64,000 nt of DNA from Limosilactobacillus caviae (GCF_014635905.1 NZ_BMDS01000004.1:1-64000), one strand, 5' to 3'. Positions 44,759 to 54,961 are shown, counted from the first letter of the stretch. A program made the numbers and translations. The notes: a model not told the origin generated them from the sequence alone.

Positions 44759-44857
44759 AAAAAAAGCCCACCACTCTGGGCAGACTTTTAAACTAGTGGT
44801 AATTAATATCGCACTAGGTTCATTACGATCAGTCATTGAATTTAATTCTACCCAGAG
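44759..44857 (-). promoter_or_regulatory. Attenuator of the ABC-F gene
   Basis: On the minus strand a terminator, GCCCA-GAGTGG-TGGGC followed by seven T (44781-44759), lies about 40 bases before the ABC-F start. CTCTGGG (44857-44851) can pair perfectly with CCCAGAG (44780-44774), which contains the left arm of the terminator. CTCTGGG overlaps the last codons of a leader ORF, so a ribosome finishing the ORF favours termination while one stalled earlier favours readthrough. This is the known logic of antibiotic-responsive ABC-F leaders. Confidence 0.72.
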
Positions 44858-44919
44858 TATCTCCCCGTGTTAATCCACAGTAAGCGATACGTTAAATTGT
44901 GTAGAATTAAAATTTCAAT
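44848..44919 (-). CDS. Candidate leader ORF of the ABC-F attenuator
   Basis: 23 codons in frame from an ATT placed seven bases after a strong GGAGGG, reading EILILHNLTYRLLW after the start and ending YSG-stop. No ATG, GTG or TTG exists in this frame at the right distance. ATT initiation is rare (as in infC) and would make the leader poorly translated. If wrong, the true leader ORF differs, but the hairpins still stand. Confidence 0.5.
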   Translation of the reverse strand: MEILILHNLTYRLLWINTGRYSG

Positions 44920-44981
44920 GGATGATCCCTCCTAAAATTCAATGCACTAAATATAGCAAGTTAAAAATAAATTGTCAATAA

Positions 44982-45926
44982 TTAATTTAATTCGCCATCA
45001 GCAATTTGATCTAACATCGGGCGTGATGGGATAAAGAATAGTTGTCCGCCAAGAATGTTAGAGAAAGTTAATAAGTAGTCATTTTGATCCAGCATGTTTT
45101 CCAGCATTTTCTTAGTAACATTCCAATGACGCGAGTAACCGATGAAGAATGTTCCGGTGTTACCTGATGCAGGGTCAGAATATGGGACGTTCATACGAAC
45201 AATCTTTTGCTCAACGCCGTCAATTTCAGCTTGGGAAGCGACATTGTGGGCGTTCTTAAACTTTTCTTGTTCACTTAGTTCAAGATCGGAAAACTTCTTT
45301 CGGCCAACTGCTTTTTCTTGATCTTCAGTAGTTAGTTTATTCCAAATATCCATGTTATGGCGCCATTTTTGTGCAAAGGCATATGAACCATTCTCAAAAG
45401 TGGGATCTTCATCGCCAATAATTGCGTAATCAGCAGCATCTTGCGGCTCAGGATTTTCGGTACCATCGATAAAGCCAATAATTGCGCGGCCTTCAAAATA
45501 GCGGAATCCTTTTGTTTCATCAACAACGTTAGTAATATCTTTAATAAAAAGCATAATTTGAGCCATAAACTCATAAACAACTGCTTCATCATTAGCACGA
45601 ATGTGGAGGAAGATATCTCCTTCAGCTGCAGGCATTTTATATTTTGGACCGGTGAGTGTTTGATATGTCTCTAGTTCCTTAGGCTTAGGGGCGTTAGGAA
45701 AGAGGTAGTCCCATGCATCGCTACTAAAACCAAGAGCGACTTTTAAATTACCTTTATTATCACGAATCCGAAGAGAACGGGTAATAGCCTGGAAACGATC
45801 AACGAATTCCTTAATTGCTTCCTGTTCTTTTGCCCGATCCTGGCGCTTTAATTCTAAAACAGTGAATTGAACATGCTCACCAGCATCTTTCCAAACATCT
45901 TGAGCTTTATTTGGGTTCATTACCAT
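44982..45926 (-). CDS. DyP-type heme peroxidase
   Basis: 314 residues. The distal GFIDGTENP (Asp of the GxxDG motif) is intact, with the heme-pocket Arg in FIGYSRHWNVT. No signal or Tat peptide is present, so it is cytoplasmic unless exported by another route. It oxidises dyes or porphyrins; the family also includes deferrochelatase activity, interesting next to a genome with ferrochelatase. AAGGAGG lies before the ATG. Confidence 0.92.
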   Translation of the reverse strand: MVMNPNKAQDVWKDAGEHVQFTVLELKRQDRAKEQEAIKEFVDRFQAITRSLRIRDNKGNLKVALGFSSDAWDYLFPNAPKPKELETYQTLTGPKYKMPAAEGDIFLHIRANDEAVVYEFMAQIMLFIKDITNVVDETKGFRYFEGRAIIGFIDGTENPEPQDAADYAIIGDEDPTFENGSYAFAQKWRHNMDIWNKLTTEDQEKAVGRKKFSDLELSEQEKFKNAHNVASQAEIDGVEQKIVRMNVPYSDPASGNTGTFFIGYSRHWNVTKKMLENMLDQNDYLLTFSNILGGQLFFIPSRPMLDQIADGELN

Positions 45927-46019
45927 GAGATGATCTCCTCCTTATAAAGAGTATTATATTATCACAAGACAATTATAGCATTCTTTCACGATTTAATTGT
46001 AATAGTTATCACATTAAGT

Positions 46020-46033
46020 TGAAGCCGCTTTCA
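46020..46033 (+). promoter_or_regulatory. cre-like site upstream of the YfcC-type transporter
   Basis: TGAAGCCGCTTTCA matches 12 of 14 cre positions and is nearly symmetric with flanking T and A. It is 50 bases before the transporter start. Confidence 0.45.
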
Positions 46034-46082
46034 AACTGCCTTAAAATAAAGGGTGTAATTATTTTTATAAAGGGGTGGTTTT

Positions 46083-47600
46083 ATGCAGGAAACACAGGCA
46101 AAGAAAAAGCATCGGTTCCATATGCCTACTGCGTTTACGATTTTATTTTTAATTATTATTTTAATTGCAATTTTAACGTGGATTATTCCAGCAGGGACAT
46201 ATGAGACAGATAAGGCAGGAAATATTATTTCCGGTACATATAAGACGGTGGCAAATAAGCCTCAAGGAATTTGGGATATCTTTATGGCACCGGTTATCGG
46301 GATGGTTGGTGACAAGCAAACTGATGGTGCAATTTCTGTTTCGCTTTTTATTCTCGTTATTGGGGGCTTTTTAGGGGTCATCAATAAGACAAATGCTCTA
46401 AATGAAGGAATTACTTCAATTGTTCGGCGCTATAAAGGACGTGAAAAACGATTGATTCCAATCCTCATGCTTTTATTTGCCCTCGGTGGTTCAACTTATG
46501 GAATGGGTGAAGAAACGATTGCGTTTTATCCGTTATTAATCCCTGTTATGATGGGGGTAGGATTTGACTCAATTGTTGCCGTGGCGATTGCCTTAGTTGG
46601 AAGTCAAGTAGGGTGCTTGGCTTCAACCGTTAACCCATTTGCCACCGGTGTTGCTTCTCAAACGTTGAATATTTCACCGGGTGATGGCTTAGTTTCCCGG
46701 GTAATACTTTTAATTATTACAATTACTATTAGTATTCTTTATGTTTATCATTATGCTTCAGTAATTGAGAAGGATCCGACTAAGTCTTTGGTTTACAATC
46801 AACGGGCAGAAGATGAAAAGCATTTCTTAGTAAAGGCTAGTCCAAATGATGACCACAAAATGACTGGTCGGCAAAAGACCGTTATCTGGTTATTTGGGAT
46901 TACTTTTGTTGTAATGATTCTTGGTTTGATCCCATGGTCTAATCTTAATAGTCATTGGACATTCTTCGATAAATTCACAAAGTGGCTAGTTAACATTCCG
47001 TTTTTAGGTGATTTATTGGGTCACGATATGGCACCTCTTGGGACATGGTACTTCAATGAAATTACAATGCTATTTCTTTTTATGTCAGTCTTAATTATGG
47101 CGGTTTATCATATGAAGGAAAGCGAATTTGTTGATGCCTTTATGTCTGGAATGAGTGATTTCTTGAGTGTTGCAATTATTGTTGCAGTTGCTCGGGGAAT
47201 TCAAGTAGTAATGAATAACGGGATGATTACTGGGACTGTCCTTCACTGGGGAGAATTAGGCCTTCATGGATTATCGCAAACAGTATTTATTATTCTGACA
47301 TATATTTTCTATATTCCAATGTCATTCTTAATCCCATCAACATCCGGCCTAGCAGCAGCAACAATGGGAATTATCGGACCAATGGGACATTTTGCTCATG
47401 TTTCGGGGAGCCTGGTAATTACTGCTTACCAAGCGGCTTCCGGTTGGGTTAACTTAATTACGCCTACATCAGGAGTTGTTATGGGAGCTTTAGCAATTGC
47501 CCACATTAATGTCGGTATTTGGTGGAAGTGGATGCTAAAATTAATGATTTATCTCTTTATTGCTACTTGTGTATTCTTAGGAATTGCAGCATTACTGTAG
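46083..47600 (+). CDS. YfcC-family transporter (ArcD/DcuC-like)
   Basis: 505 residues, about twelve helices. LTWIIPAGTYE near the N-terminus, GGSTYGMGEETIAFYPLLIPVMMGVGFD and LIPSTSGLAAATMGIIGP are family landmarks. Members carry amino acids or dicarboxylates; with the dipeptidase gene 12 bases downstream, uptake of peptides or amino acids is likely. AAAGGGGTGG precedes the ATG. Confidence 0.85.
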   Translation: MQETQAKKKHRFHMPTAFTILFLIIILIAILTWIIPAGTYETDKAGNIISGTYKTVANKPQGIWDIFMAPVIGMVGDKQTDGAISVSLFILVIGGFLGVINKTNALNEGITSIVRRYKGREKRLIPILMLLFALGGSTYGMGEETIAFYPLLIPVMMGVGFDSIVAVAIALVGSQVGCLASTVNPFATGVASQTLNISPGDGLVSRVILLIITITISILYVYHYASVIEKDPTKSLVYNQRAEDEKHFLVKASPNDDHKMTGRQKTVIWLFGITFVVMILGLIPWSNLNSHWTFFDKFTKWLVNIPFLGDLLGHDMAPLGTWYFNEITMLFLFMSVLIMAVYHMKESEFVDAFMSGMSDFLSVAIIVAVARGIQVVMNNGMITGTVLHWGELGLHGLSQTVFIILTYIFYIPMSFLIPSTSGLAAATMGIIGPMGHFAHVSGSLVITAYQAASGWVNLITPTSGVVMGALAIAHINVGIWWKWMLKLMIYLFIATCVFLGIAALL

Positions 47601-47612
47601 GAGGAGAATTTA

Positions 47613-48947
47613 ATGGATAAGATTATTACAGAAGATGAACAGAAAGCAGCCGTTAAGACTTTAGAACGATTGATCTCTGTACCATCATATAATCAACAAG
47701 CAGAAGATGGTGCGCCATTTGGACGGGGGATTCGCAATGCCCTTGATGAAATGATGAAGATTTGTGACGAACTAGGATTTAAAACTTACGAGGATCCTGA
47801 CGGGTACTATGGTTATGCAGAAGTCGGCAGCGGCGATAAGCTCTTTGGGATAATTTGTCACCTTGATACGGTTCCGGCAGGTGATTTAGGAAAATGGCAA
47901 CACAATCCGTTTAAGGGAACAGTAATTGATAATGCGGTTTATGGACGTGGCTCGCAAGATGATAAGGGTCCTGGAATTGCAGCTTTATATGCTGTTAAAG
48001 CACTAATGGATCAAGGGTACCATTTTAACCAGCGGATTCGGTTTATTTATGGAACTGATGAGGAAATCTTGTGGCGGGGAATTGCTGAATATAATAAGAA
48101 GGAAGCACCAATTGATAGCGGTATTTCTCCAGATGCAGAATTCCCGCTAATTTATGCCGAAAAAGGCCTTCAGCAGTCTTATCTTGTTGGTCCGGGAACC
48201 AATCAGTTGAAGCTTAAATTGAAGAATGCTTTTAATGCTGTTCCAGATAGTGCAGTATATGATGGACCAAAACAGGATGAGGTTAAAGCAGCCTTAGATA
48301 AGCATGGTTTTGAATATACTAGTGATGATAATTCAATTACTGTTATTGGTAAGTCAGTTCATGCCATGATGGCCCCTGAAGGAACAAATGCCGTATTACG
48401 GTTAGCAATTGCCCTTGATGATGTTTTTGATTTTAAGCCTCTTGACTTTATCGGAAAGCTATTTAAGGAAGACGCAACAGGAAGCAATGTGCTTGGCGAT
48501 GTTCATGATGAATCCGGACAACTCACTTTCAATATCTCTAGTCTCGAAATTAATGAAGATGAAACGCGGATGCAAATTGATTTGCGGATTCCGGTAACAG
48601 TTGATCGTGATAAATTATTGGAGAAGTTAAGTAAGCAAGTAGCTGAATATGATCTTAAGTACGTCCACTTCGATTATTTAGCTCCGTTGTATGTTCCTAA
48701 GGATAGTAAATTAGTTCAGACATTAATGGAAGTTTATAAAGAACAAACAGGTGATGTTGATGCTGAACCACAAATTTCAGGCGGTGCAACATTTGCGCGG
48801 ACAATGAATAACTGTGTTGCCTTTGGCGGAATGTTACCGACAACGCCAGACTACATGCATCAGGCAAATGAACAGTGGCCATTACCGGATATGTATAAAG
48901 CGATGGAGATTTATGCACAGGCAATTAAGAAATTGTGTGTTGACTGA
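47613..48947 (+). CDS. pepV: Dipeptidase PepV (M20 family)
   Basis: 444 residues. Zinc ligands are in ICHLDTVPAG and GRGSQDDKGPG, with the catalytic Glu in GTDEEILWRG. Insert domain at about 185-380, GATFARTMNNCVAFGG near the end. It cleaves dipeptides in the cytoplasm, including beta-Ala-His-type substrates in relatives. GGAGGAG before the ATG; operon with the YfcC transporter. Confidence 0.93.
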   Translation: MDKIITEDEQKAAVKTLERLISVPSYNQQAEDGAPFGRGIRNALDEMMKICDELGFKTYEDPDGYYGYAEVGSGDKLFGIICHLDTVPAGDLGKWQHNPFKGTVIDNAVYGRGSQDDKGPGIAALYAVKALMDQGYHFNQRIRFIYGTDEEILWRGIAEYNKKEAPIDSGISPDAEFPLIYAEKGLQQSYLVGPGTNQLKLKLKNAFNAVPDSAVYDGPKQDEVKAALDKHGFEYTSDDNSITVIGKSVHAMMAPEGTNAVLRLAIALDDVFDFKPLDFIGKLFKEDATGSNVLGDVHDESGQLTFNISSLEINEDETRMQIDLRIPVTVDRDKLLEKLSKQVAEYDLKYVHFDYLAPLYVPKDSKLVQTLMEVYKEQTGDVDAEPQISGGATFARTMNNCVAFGGMLPTTPDYMHQANEQWPLPDMYKAMEIYAQAIKKLCVD

Positions 48948-48962
48948 TTGTTAAATTTAAGG

Positions 48963-49004
48963 AGAGTAAAGCAGTAATTTACCTGAAATGCTTTACTCTT
49001 TTTT
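48963..49004 (+). terminator. Terminator after pepV
   Basis: AGAGTAAAGCA pairs with TGCTTTACTCT and is followed by six T. The rest of the gap 49005-49164 is AT-rich with no gene. Confidence 0.88.
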
Positions 49005-49164
49005 AATAAATTAATTCCAAAGCGATAATGTGTATCTTTGCACAATTTTTTAAAAAGCAGCCCGAAATAGCGCCACCATCTGTTTTCATTTACTTTCATT
49101 TAAATCGCGTTACAATAATAATGAAATGGATTACAATTTTTAAGGAAAAATCTTTGTTAATCGT

Positions 49165-49224
49165 TTGACATTTTGAAATACTCATTGTATATTATTGATG
49201 TACAGTAATGATAAACGTTTATCA
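49165..49224 (+). promoter_or_regulatory. Promoter and LacI-type operator of the sucrose phosphorylase operon
   Basis: TTGACA (49165) and TATATT (49188) are 17 bases apart. TGATAAACGTTTATCA (49209-49224), a perfect 16-base palindrome with the central CG of LacI/GalR-family operators, lies over the expected start region. A sugar repressor encoded elsewhere would block transcription here. Confidence 0.75.
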
Positions 49225-49254
49225 ATAATCCTATAGAAAGAGTACCTACTAATT

Positions 49255-50472
49255 ATGAATAACAAAAATTCTATTGTTACAAAATTGGCATTCTTGTCAG
49301 TTTCTTTCATGGTTACGAGTGCTTATGCCATTCAAGGTTCTTTACCGCAATTAAAGGCGGCACTCGGAATCTCACAAACACAGTCAGAATATTTAGTTAC
49401 AACCCCATCATTTGCCGTAATGATTTTCGTTGTTCTTTCACCATTACTCCAACAATGGTTTAACATTTCTGATAAAAAGATCATTATGGCCGGAGTTACT
49501 ATCGTTGGTCTTGCAGGGATTGTACCGATGTTTGCTAACGACTACACCACGATTTTAATTTCCCGGTTAGTCTTGGGAGCAGGATTTGGTTTATACAACT
49601 CTCAAGCTATTTCAATGATTTCGGTTTGGTATGAAGGTACTACCCGCGCTCAAATGCTTGGTTGGCGTGCTGCTGCTGAACAAATTGGTCAGGCATGTAC
49701 CCTTGCTATTGCTGGTTTAATCCTTAGCTACGCCGGCTGGCATGCATCATTTGCCGTATATCTTCTTGCCTTTATCGTTCTCTTCTTCTTTGCAATCCGT
49801 GTTCCTGACGACAGTAAAGCTCAAGATAATCATGTTGCTGAAGATGACCTTGCTGCAGAATTAACTGAAGAAGACGAACCGATTAAAAAGATTAGTCCGG
49901 TAGTTTACTTGCTTGTTCTCTTTGCTTTCTTGCTAGTTGTTGATTATGTTGGAATGGAAAATCGTTTCCCTGGTTTAGCAGTTGCAATTAAGGGAAACAA
50001 CTATACCGGGTCTTCAATGTTCCTTTCGTTAATGTTAATCGGAGCAACACTCGGTGGCTTATTCTACGGATCAATTAATAAGGTTCTTGGTTTTAATACT
50101 GTTTACCTTGGTCTCGGATTAATGGCCATTTCAAATTTCTTGTTTGCTTTTGCTAACGGTAACTTTGTAATGCTGGTAATTGGTTTGCTCTTAATCGGTT
50201 TCCCATTACAATTAGTTTCTCCATTGATTTTCAACTTGTTGCCAGACCTAGCTCCTGCTAAACGTCAGCCTTTAGTAACATCAATGGTACTTATTGGTTT
50301 TAACTTTGGAGCTTTCTTCTCACCAACAATTGCTGAATGGATGAACCGGTTAATGGGACGTCCACTTAGCGGAATGGATCTTGCTGCTCCGTTCCCTATC
50401 TATGGGGTAATGCTAATAGTTATTGCCTTGATTATTTTCTTTGCAACTCGTCGCTCAAAACAAGCTAACTAA
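49255..50472 (+). CDS. MFS transporter linked to sucrose phosphorylase
   Basis: 405 residues, twelve helices with an acidic central loop (about 185-210). [25 protein letters not shown] resembles the loop motif region of drug or sugar MFS porters. The operon context suggests import of sucrose or a related glucoside such as glucosylglycerol without phosphorylation, which would suit phosphorolysis. No substrate residues can be assigned by eye. Confidence 0.75.
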   Translation: MNNKNSIVTKLAFLSVSFMVTSAYAIQGSLPQLKAALGISQTQSEYLVTTPSFAVMIFVVLSPLLQQWFNISDKKIIMAGVTIVGLAGIVPMFANDYTTILISRLVLGAGFGLYNSQAISMISVWYEGTTRAQMLGWRAAAEQIGQACTLAIAGLILSYAGWHASFAVYLLAFIVLFFFAIRVPDDSKAQDNHVAEDDLAAELTEEDEPIKKISPVVYLLVLFAFLLVVDYVGMENRFPGLAVAIKGNNYTGSSMFLSLMLIGATLGGLFYGSINKVLGFNTVYLGLGLMAISNFLFAFANGNFVMLVIGLLLIGFPLQLVSPLIFNLLPDLAPAKRQPLVTSMVLIGFNFGAFFSPTIAEWMNRLMGRPLSGMDLAAPFPIYGVMLIVIALIIFFATRRSKQAN

Positions 50473-50492
50473 ATTTATTGGAGGTTTTTATT

Positions 50493-51950
50493 ATGCCAAT
50501 CAAAAATGAAGCAATGTTAATTACTTACTCTGACTCAATGGGTAAAGACATTAAGGAAACTCATGAAGTATTAAAGAAGTACATTGGTGATGCTATTGGT
50601 GGAGTTCACTTGCTTCCATTCTTCCCGTCAACTGGTGACCGTGGATTTGCACCTTACCGTTACGATGTTGTTGATTCAGCATTTGGTGACTGGAACGATG
50701 TTGAAGCGCTTGGTGAAGATTACTACTTAATGTTTGACTTTATGATTAACCATATTTCAAAGAAGTCAGAAATGTACCAAGACTTTAAGAAGAAGCATGA
50801 TGATTCTAAGTACAATGATTTCTTTATTCGTTGGGAAAAGTTCTGGGAAAAGGCTGGTAAAAACCGCCCAACTCAAGAAGATGTTGACTTAATCTACAAG
50901 CGGAAGGATAAAGCCCCTAAGCAAGAAATTACCTTTGATGACGGCACGACTGAAAACTTGTGGAATACATTTGGTGAAGAACAGATTGACATCAATGTTA
51001 AGAGCAAGGTTGCCAATGAATTCTTCAAGGAAACATTAATCGATATGGTTAAGCATGGTGCTGATATGATCCGTCTTGATGCATTTGCTTACGCTATCAA
51101 GAAAGTTGGTACTAATGACTTCTTCGTTGAACCTGAAATTTGGGACCTCTTAAATGAAGTTCAAGACATTTTAGCACCATACAAGGCAATCATTCTTCCT
51201 GAAATTCATGAACACTACACTATTCCACAAAAGATTTCAGAACATGACTTCTTTATTTATGACTTCACCTTGCCAATGACTACTCTTTACACCCTTTATT
51301 CTGGTAAGACTAACCGCCTTGCTAAGTGGTTAAAGATGTCACCAATGAAGCAATTCACTACCCTTGACACTCATGATGGTATTGGAGTTGTTGATGCAAA
51401 GGATATTTTGACTGATGACGAAATTGAATATGCATCAAACGAATTGTACAAGGTCGGTGCTAATGTTAAGCGGAAGTACTCAAGTGCAGAATACAATAAC
51501 TTGGATATTTACCAAATCAATTCTACTTACTACTCTGCTTTAGGTGACAATGACAAAGCTTACTTGCTTTCTCGTGCATTCCAAATCTTTGCTCCTGGTA
51601 TTCCAATGGTTTACTACGTTGGTTTACTCGCTGGTTCAAACGATCTTGAATTACTTGAAAAGACTAAGGAAGGTCGTAACATTAATCGTCACTATTACAC
51701 TAAAGAAGAAGTTGCCAAGGAAGTTCAACGGCCAGTAGTTAAGAACCTCTTAGACTTACTTGCATGGCGGAACAAATTTGCAGCATTTGATCTTGATGGC
51801 TCAATTGAAGTTGAAACACCAACTGAAACTACTATCAAGATTACGCGGAAAGACAAGGATGGCAAGAATGTTGCTGTTCTTGACGCCGATGCCGCTAACA
51901 AGACTTTTACTGTTACTGCTAACGGCGAAAAGGTTATGGAACAAAAATAG
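50493..51950 (+). CDS. gtfA: Sucrose phosphorylase (GH13)
   Basis: 485 residues, the usual length. The nucleophile is D196 (MIRLDAFAY), the acid/base E237 (LPEIHEH) and the third acid is in [10 protein letters not shown]. The N-terminus LITYSDSMG and [19 protein letters not shown] are specific to this group. It splits sucrose with phosphate to glucose-1-phosphate and fructose. ATG 50493 follows GGAGG; earlier in-frame codons lie in the binding site. Confidence 0.95.
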   Translation: MPIKNEAMLITYSDSMGKDIKETHEVLKKYIGDAIGGVHLLPFFPSTGDRGFAPYRYDVVDSAFGDWNDVEALGEDYYLMFDFMINHISKKSEMYQDFKKKHDDSKYNDFFIRWEKFWEKAGKNRPTQEDVDLIYKRKDKAPKQEITFDDGTTENLWNTFGEEQIDINVKSKVANEFFKETLIDMVKHGADMIRLDAFAYAIKKVGTNDFFVEPEIWDLLNEVQDILAPYKAIILPEIHEHYTIPQKISEHDFFIYDFTLPMTTLYTLYSGKTNRLAKWLKMSPMKQFTTLDTHDGIGVVDAKDILTDDEIEYASNELYKVGANVKRKYSSAEYNNLDIYQINSTYYSALGDNDKAYLLSRAFQIFAPGIPMVYYVGLLAGSNDLELLEKTKEGRNINRHYYTKEEVAKEVQRPVVKNLLDLLAWRNKFAAFDLDGSIEVETPTETTIKITRKDKDGKNVAVLDADAANKTFTVTANGEKVMEQK

Positions 51951-52032
51951 TAGTTCATAGTTCATAATCTCTCTCAAAATAGGCAGTGTTCCTTTCCAAA
52001 AACGCTTAATTCTCTCTTAATAAACTGCCTAT

Positions 52033-52079
52033 AAAAAGAGCGAGGCTAGAAATTGAAAGTTTCTAGTCTCGCTCTTTTT
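52033..52079. terminator. Bidirectional terminator
   Basis: AAAAAGAGCGAGGCTAGAAA pairs perfectly with TTTCTAGTCTCGCTCTTTTT except one G-T pair. It separates the convergent phosphorylase and beta-lactamase-like genes. A further AGGCAGT/ACTGCCT repeat flanks 51981-52030. Confidence 0.9.
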
Positions 52080-52082
52080 GCA

Positions 52083-52880
52083 TTAATCTAAAATTGGCTT
52101 TGTTACACGGGCAAGCTGCTCAATTACTTGTTGACCGGCTGCCATCGTTTGATTCTTATCGGTATATACAGCAATCGTGTAGTCTGTTCCATTACTATTT
52201 TTTACATAACCAATACTATTTACAATCCATTCGTCTTTACCATAATTTAGCCAGCCATTTTTCAAAGCAAAGTTATCGCTGCTAGCTGAGATACCCCAAG
52301 ATTGATCATTTTCAACATTACTCATTAAGTCGCGGATTTCACTTCTATCCTCATCAGATAAGATCTTAGACTTATAGAAAATGTTGTTTAGCAGTTTAAC
52401 CTGATCTTTAGGCGTCGTAACAGTTAATCCCCAACTGCTGTTTGCTTTGGACTGGTTCATCCCGAACTTCTCAAACGTTTGTTGAAGGCCGTTTTTTCCT
52501 CCGAGGTAGTTTTCAAATAATTCGCTTGTCGAATCATTATCACTTTGTTCAATCATTTTAGTTGCTAATGATTTTTGGTGACTAGTTAACGGTCCTTTTT
52601 GATTAGCAATGATTCCCGCTAAGATACTAACTTTAACTGTACTAGCTGTTCGGAATTTATGCTGAGGTGCATTACTAGAAGTATAAATCTGATGGGTCTT
52701 AGGGGAATATACCGCAATACTGACGTTGTTATTAGAGGTGAAGATAATTTTATTCCATGCGGATTTTAACCGGGCGTTTGTTGAGGTAAAATGATGGACT
52801 CCCATTATAATAAGCAGGATAGCGATAATAATTAGGATAAGCTTACCAGGTTTACGCCGATGATGCTGCGATCTCTGCAT
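52083..52880 (-). CDS. Class A beta-lactamase-like serine hydrolase
   Basis: 265 residues. A basic N-terminus and helix (about 12-30) anchor it outside the membrane. The active-site Ser-x-x-Lys is STVK, the second motif is SDN (EQSDNDS), and the third is KNG (ALKNGW) in place of Lys-Thr-Gly. The fold is that of class A beta-lactamases, but the changed third motif makes real lactam hydrolysis doubtful; a cell-wall peptidase role is possible. Confidence 0.8.
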   Translation of the reverse strand: MQRSQHHRRKPGKLILIIIAILLIIMGVHHFTSTNARLKSAWNKIIFTSNNNVSIAVYSPKTHQIYTSSNAPQHKFRTASTVKVSILAGIIANQKGPLTSHQKSLATKMIEQSDNDSTSELFENYLGGKNGLQQTFEKFGMNQSKANSSWGLTVTTPKDQVKLLNNIFYKSKILSDEDRSEIRDLMSNVENDQSWGISASSDNFALKNGWLNYGKDEWIVNSIGYVKNSNGTDYTIAVYTDKNQTMAAGQQVIEQLARVTKPILD

Positions 52881-53075
52881 TCTTTAACGACCCTTTCTAA
52901 TTAAAAATTAGCATACTTAATTAATGATACAAGTAATTTAAAAAAATAAAAGATACAATTTATTTTTTTAATGAAAAATAAGACTTTCAGTCAAAATTTA
53001 ATCAAATCGTCATGTTTTTTGGGGTAAGGATAGGATATGATAGTTAGGTATGTATAAGGAGAGAAAGTAGTTCTA

Positions 53076-54320
53076 ATGAAGAAAGTTAAATCTTTTTTTG
53101 CCAAATTATTATTGGTAATTGCAACAGTTAATATAATTTTAGGCGGACTAAGCATCTTTGCGCGAGTTCATGCAGAAACAGCGGCGTTTAATATGGATGC
53201 GCGGGCAGCTTATGCAATTGATGCAGAAAGCGGTCAAGTCCTCTATCAAAAAAATGCGACAAAATTGTACCCGATTGCTTCAGTTATTAAAATTTTGACT
53301 TTAGGGGTAATTGAACAGGATGTCCGTAACCATCATTTGAAATGGGATCAAAAAATTAAAATAACGCCAGCAGTTGCCAAAATGGCCGATGACTGGCATT
53401 TCTCAAATGTGCCCTTAGTAAAGGGACAAGAATATACGGTCCGCCAGCTGGTTGATTCTATGATGCTCGTGTCAGCAGATGGCAGTACCGAAGCGCTTGC
53501 CTTAGCAGACGCTGGTAGTACTGAGGCGTTTAATAAAAAGATGCAGGCTTTTGCGAAAAAAGCTGGTGTAACTGATGCTAAGATTTATAATATGATCGGG
53601 TTGCCTAATGGTGATTTAGGAAAGCATAAGCTTAAGGACGTCGATAAAGATGCGGAGAACTTATTATCTGCTAAAGACGTAGCACTTATTTCAAAATATC
53701 TCGTTGAAAAATATCCGGAGACTCTTGAAATTACAAAACAGAAATTCGCTAACTTTGATGTAACAAAAGATCAGCAATATCTAATGACAAATGTAAATGC
53801 TTTGTTACCCCAAAATGGTTTTGCCCCTAAAGAGGGAGAAATTGATGGGTTAAAGACAGGTAATACTGATCGTGCGGGTAAATGTATTGTTTCAACAGGG
53901 ACATTTTCCGGTCGGCGAGTAATTCTAGTTGCATTGCATACTAAAGGTGAATGGAATGACCAATCAAAGATGCAACAAGATTTTTATAATAAGCTTGTTG
54001 ATGAATATCAGCCTGTCCAAGCAAAGAAAATTAGTGATATTTCCACCAAAATTAAAGCTGTAAAAGTTACTAACGGCAAGGATAAGAAGAACACTCAGAT
54101 AGAACTGAACAAGGCAACAACGGTTTGGCTTCCTAAGAACGTTAAACTAGGAGCAACCAAGCCAACCTTAAAATTAAACGGTGGTCAACAAAGCCTTGAA
54201 GCACCAATTAAAAAGGGTCAGCAGGTTGGTAAACTTGTTTTACATATACCGGGGCTGCCAGACTTTGACATGTCGGTGTATGCAAGTCAAAATATTGCTA
54301 AAAAATCAATTTTTAACTAA
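53076..54320 (+). CDS. dacA: D-alanyl-D-alanine carboxypeptidase (PBP5/DacA type)
   Basis: 414 residues. Signal peptide ends at VHAETA. Active site Ser in PIASVIKI (S-x-x-K) and KTG in DGLKTGNTDRAG. The second motif reads SAD where Ser-x-Asn is expected. The C-terminal beta domain (about 290-400) is present, but the terminal amphipathic anchor is short. It trims pentapeptides in peptidoglycan. Confidence 0.88.
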   Translation: MKKVKSFFAKLLLVIATVNIILGGLSIFARVHAETAAFNMDARAAYAIDAESGQVLYQKNATKLYPIASVIKILTLGVIEQDVRNHHLKWDQKIKITPAVAKMADDWHFSNVPLVKGQEYTVRQLVDSMMLVSADGSTEALALADAGSTEAFNKKMQAFAKKAGVTDAKIYNMIGLPNGDLGKHKLKDVDKDAENLLSAKDVALISKYLVEKYPETLEITKQKFANFDVTKDQQYLMTNVNALLPQNGFAPKEGEIDGLKTGNTDRAGKCIVSTGTFSGRRVILVALHTKGEWNDQSKMQQDFYNKLVDEYQPVQAKKISDISTKIKAVKVTNGKDKKNTQIELNKATTVWLPKNVKLGATKPTLKLNGGQQSLEAPIKKGQQVGKLVLHIPGLPDFDMSVYASQNIAKKSIFN

Positions 54321-54335
54321 TACTAGGTGTTAAAA

Positions 54336-54365
54336 GTGAGTAGGGATAAAGCCTGCTCATTTTTT
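54336..54365 (+). terminator. Terminator after dacA
   Basis: GTGAGTAGG pairs with CCTGCTCAT (one G-T), then TTTTTTATT. Confidence 0.7.
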
Positions 54366-54503
54366 ATTATTTATATAATGTCTTTGTAATCTTATTTTAC
54401 CTTCGCATAATATATAAGCCGTATCATTTGTATAATTTAAATTATAAAAATATAATAAAGATGAATTAGGAATTATAGCTATTGTATTAGGAGGTAATTA
54501 TTT

Positions 54504-54944
54504 ATGGCTGATTATGCAAAGCGTCAACTTAAGGCTTTAGACCGAATTGCAAAGAAGATTGCAGATGCTGAAGGACACTTAACAAAGATTGAAGATAGTG
54601 TTGACAACGAAAAGCACCGTACCGCACAACACGAAACAATCAAGGATATTAAGTCAATTCTTAAGCACGCTTGGAAAGTAGATAAGGACTCAATAAAGCT
54701 TGAAGAACGTGCTGGTGAAGGTCACAAAGATCCAGCAGAAAATCATTATGTTTACATGGAAGACGAAGAAGGAGTTATTAAGGACCTTAATAATGCCTTT
54801 AAGGAACTCGATGAGAAGTTAGCAGCTCTTACCGATGATGAAGGCGGTAAGATCAAGGCATTCCGTGCAGAACACCATTACCTTGAAAAGGCAAAGGATA
54901 TTCTTCAAAAGGCTGGTAAGTACAATCCAGATGAAAAAGATTAA
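54504..54944 (+). CDS. Charged helical protein of unknown function
   Basis: 146 residues, nearly all helix, rich in Lys, Glu and Asp, with no signal or membrane segment. AGGAGG before the ATG and codons like highly expressed genes (AAG, GAA, CTT). No family recognised. Its layout resembles small cytoplasmic stress-type proteins, but that is only an impression. Confidence 0.7.
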   Translation: MADYAKRQLKALDRIAKKIADAEGHLTKIEDSVDNEKHRTAQHETIKDIKSILKHAWKVDKDSIKLEERAGEGHKDPAENHYVYMEDEEGVIKDLNNAFKELDEKLAALTDDEGGKIKAFRAEHHYLEKAKDILQKAGKYNPDEKD

Positions 54945-54961
54945 TTTATAATTCCTAACAA

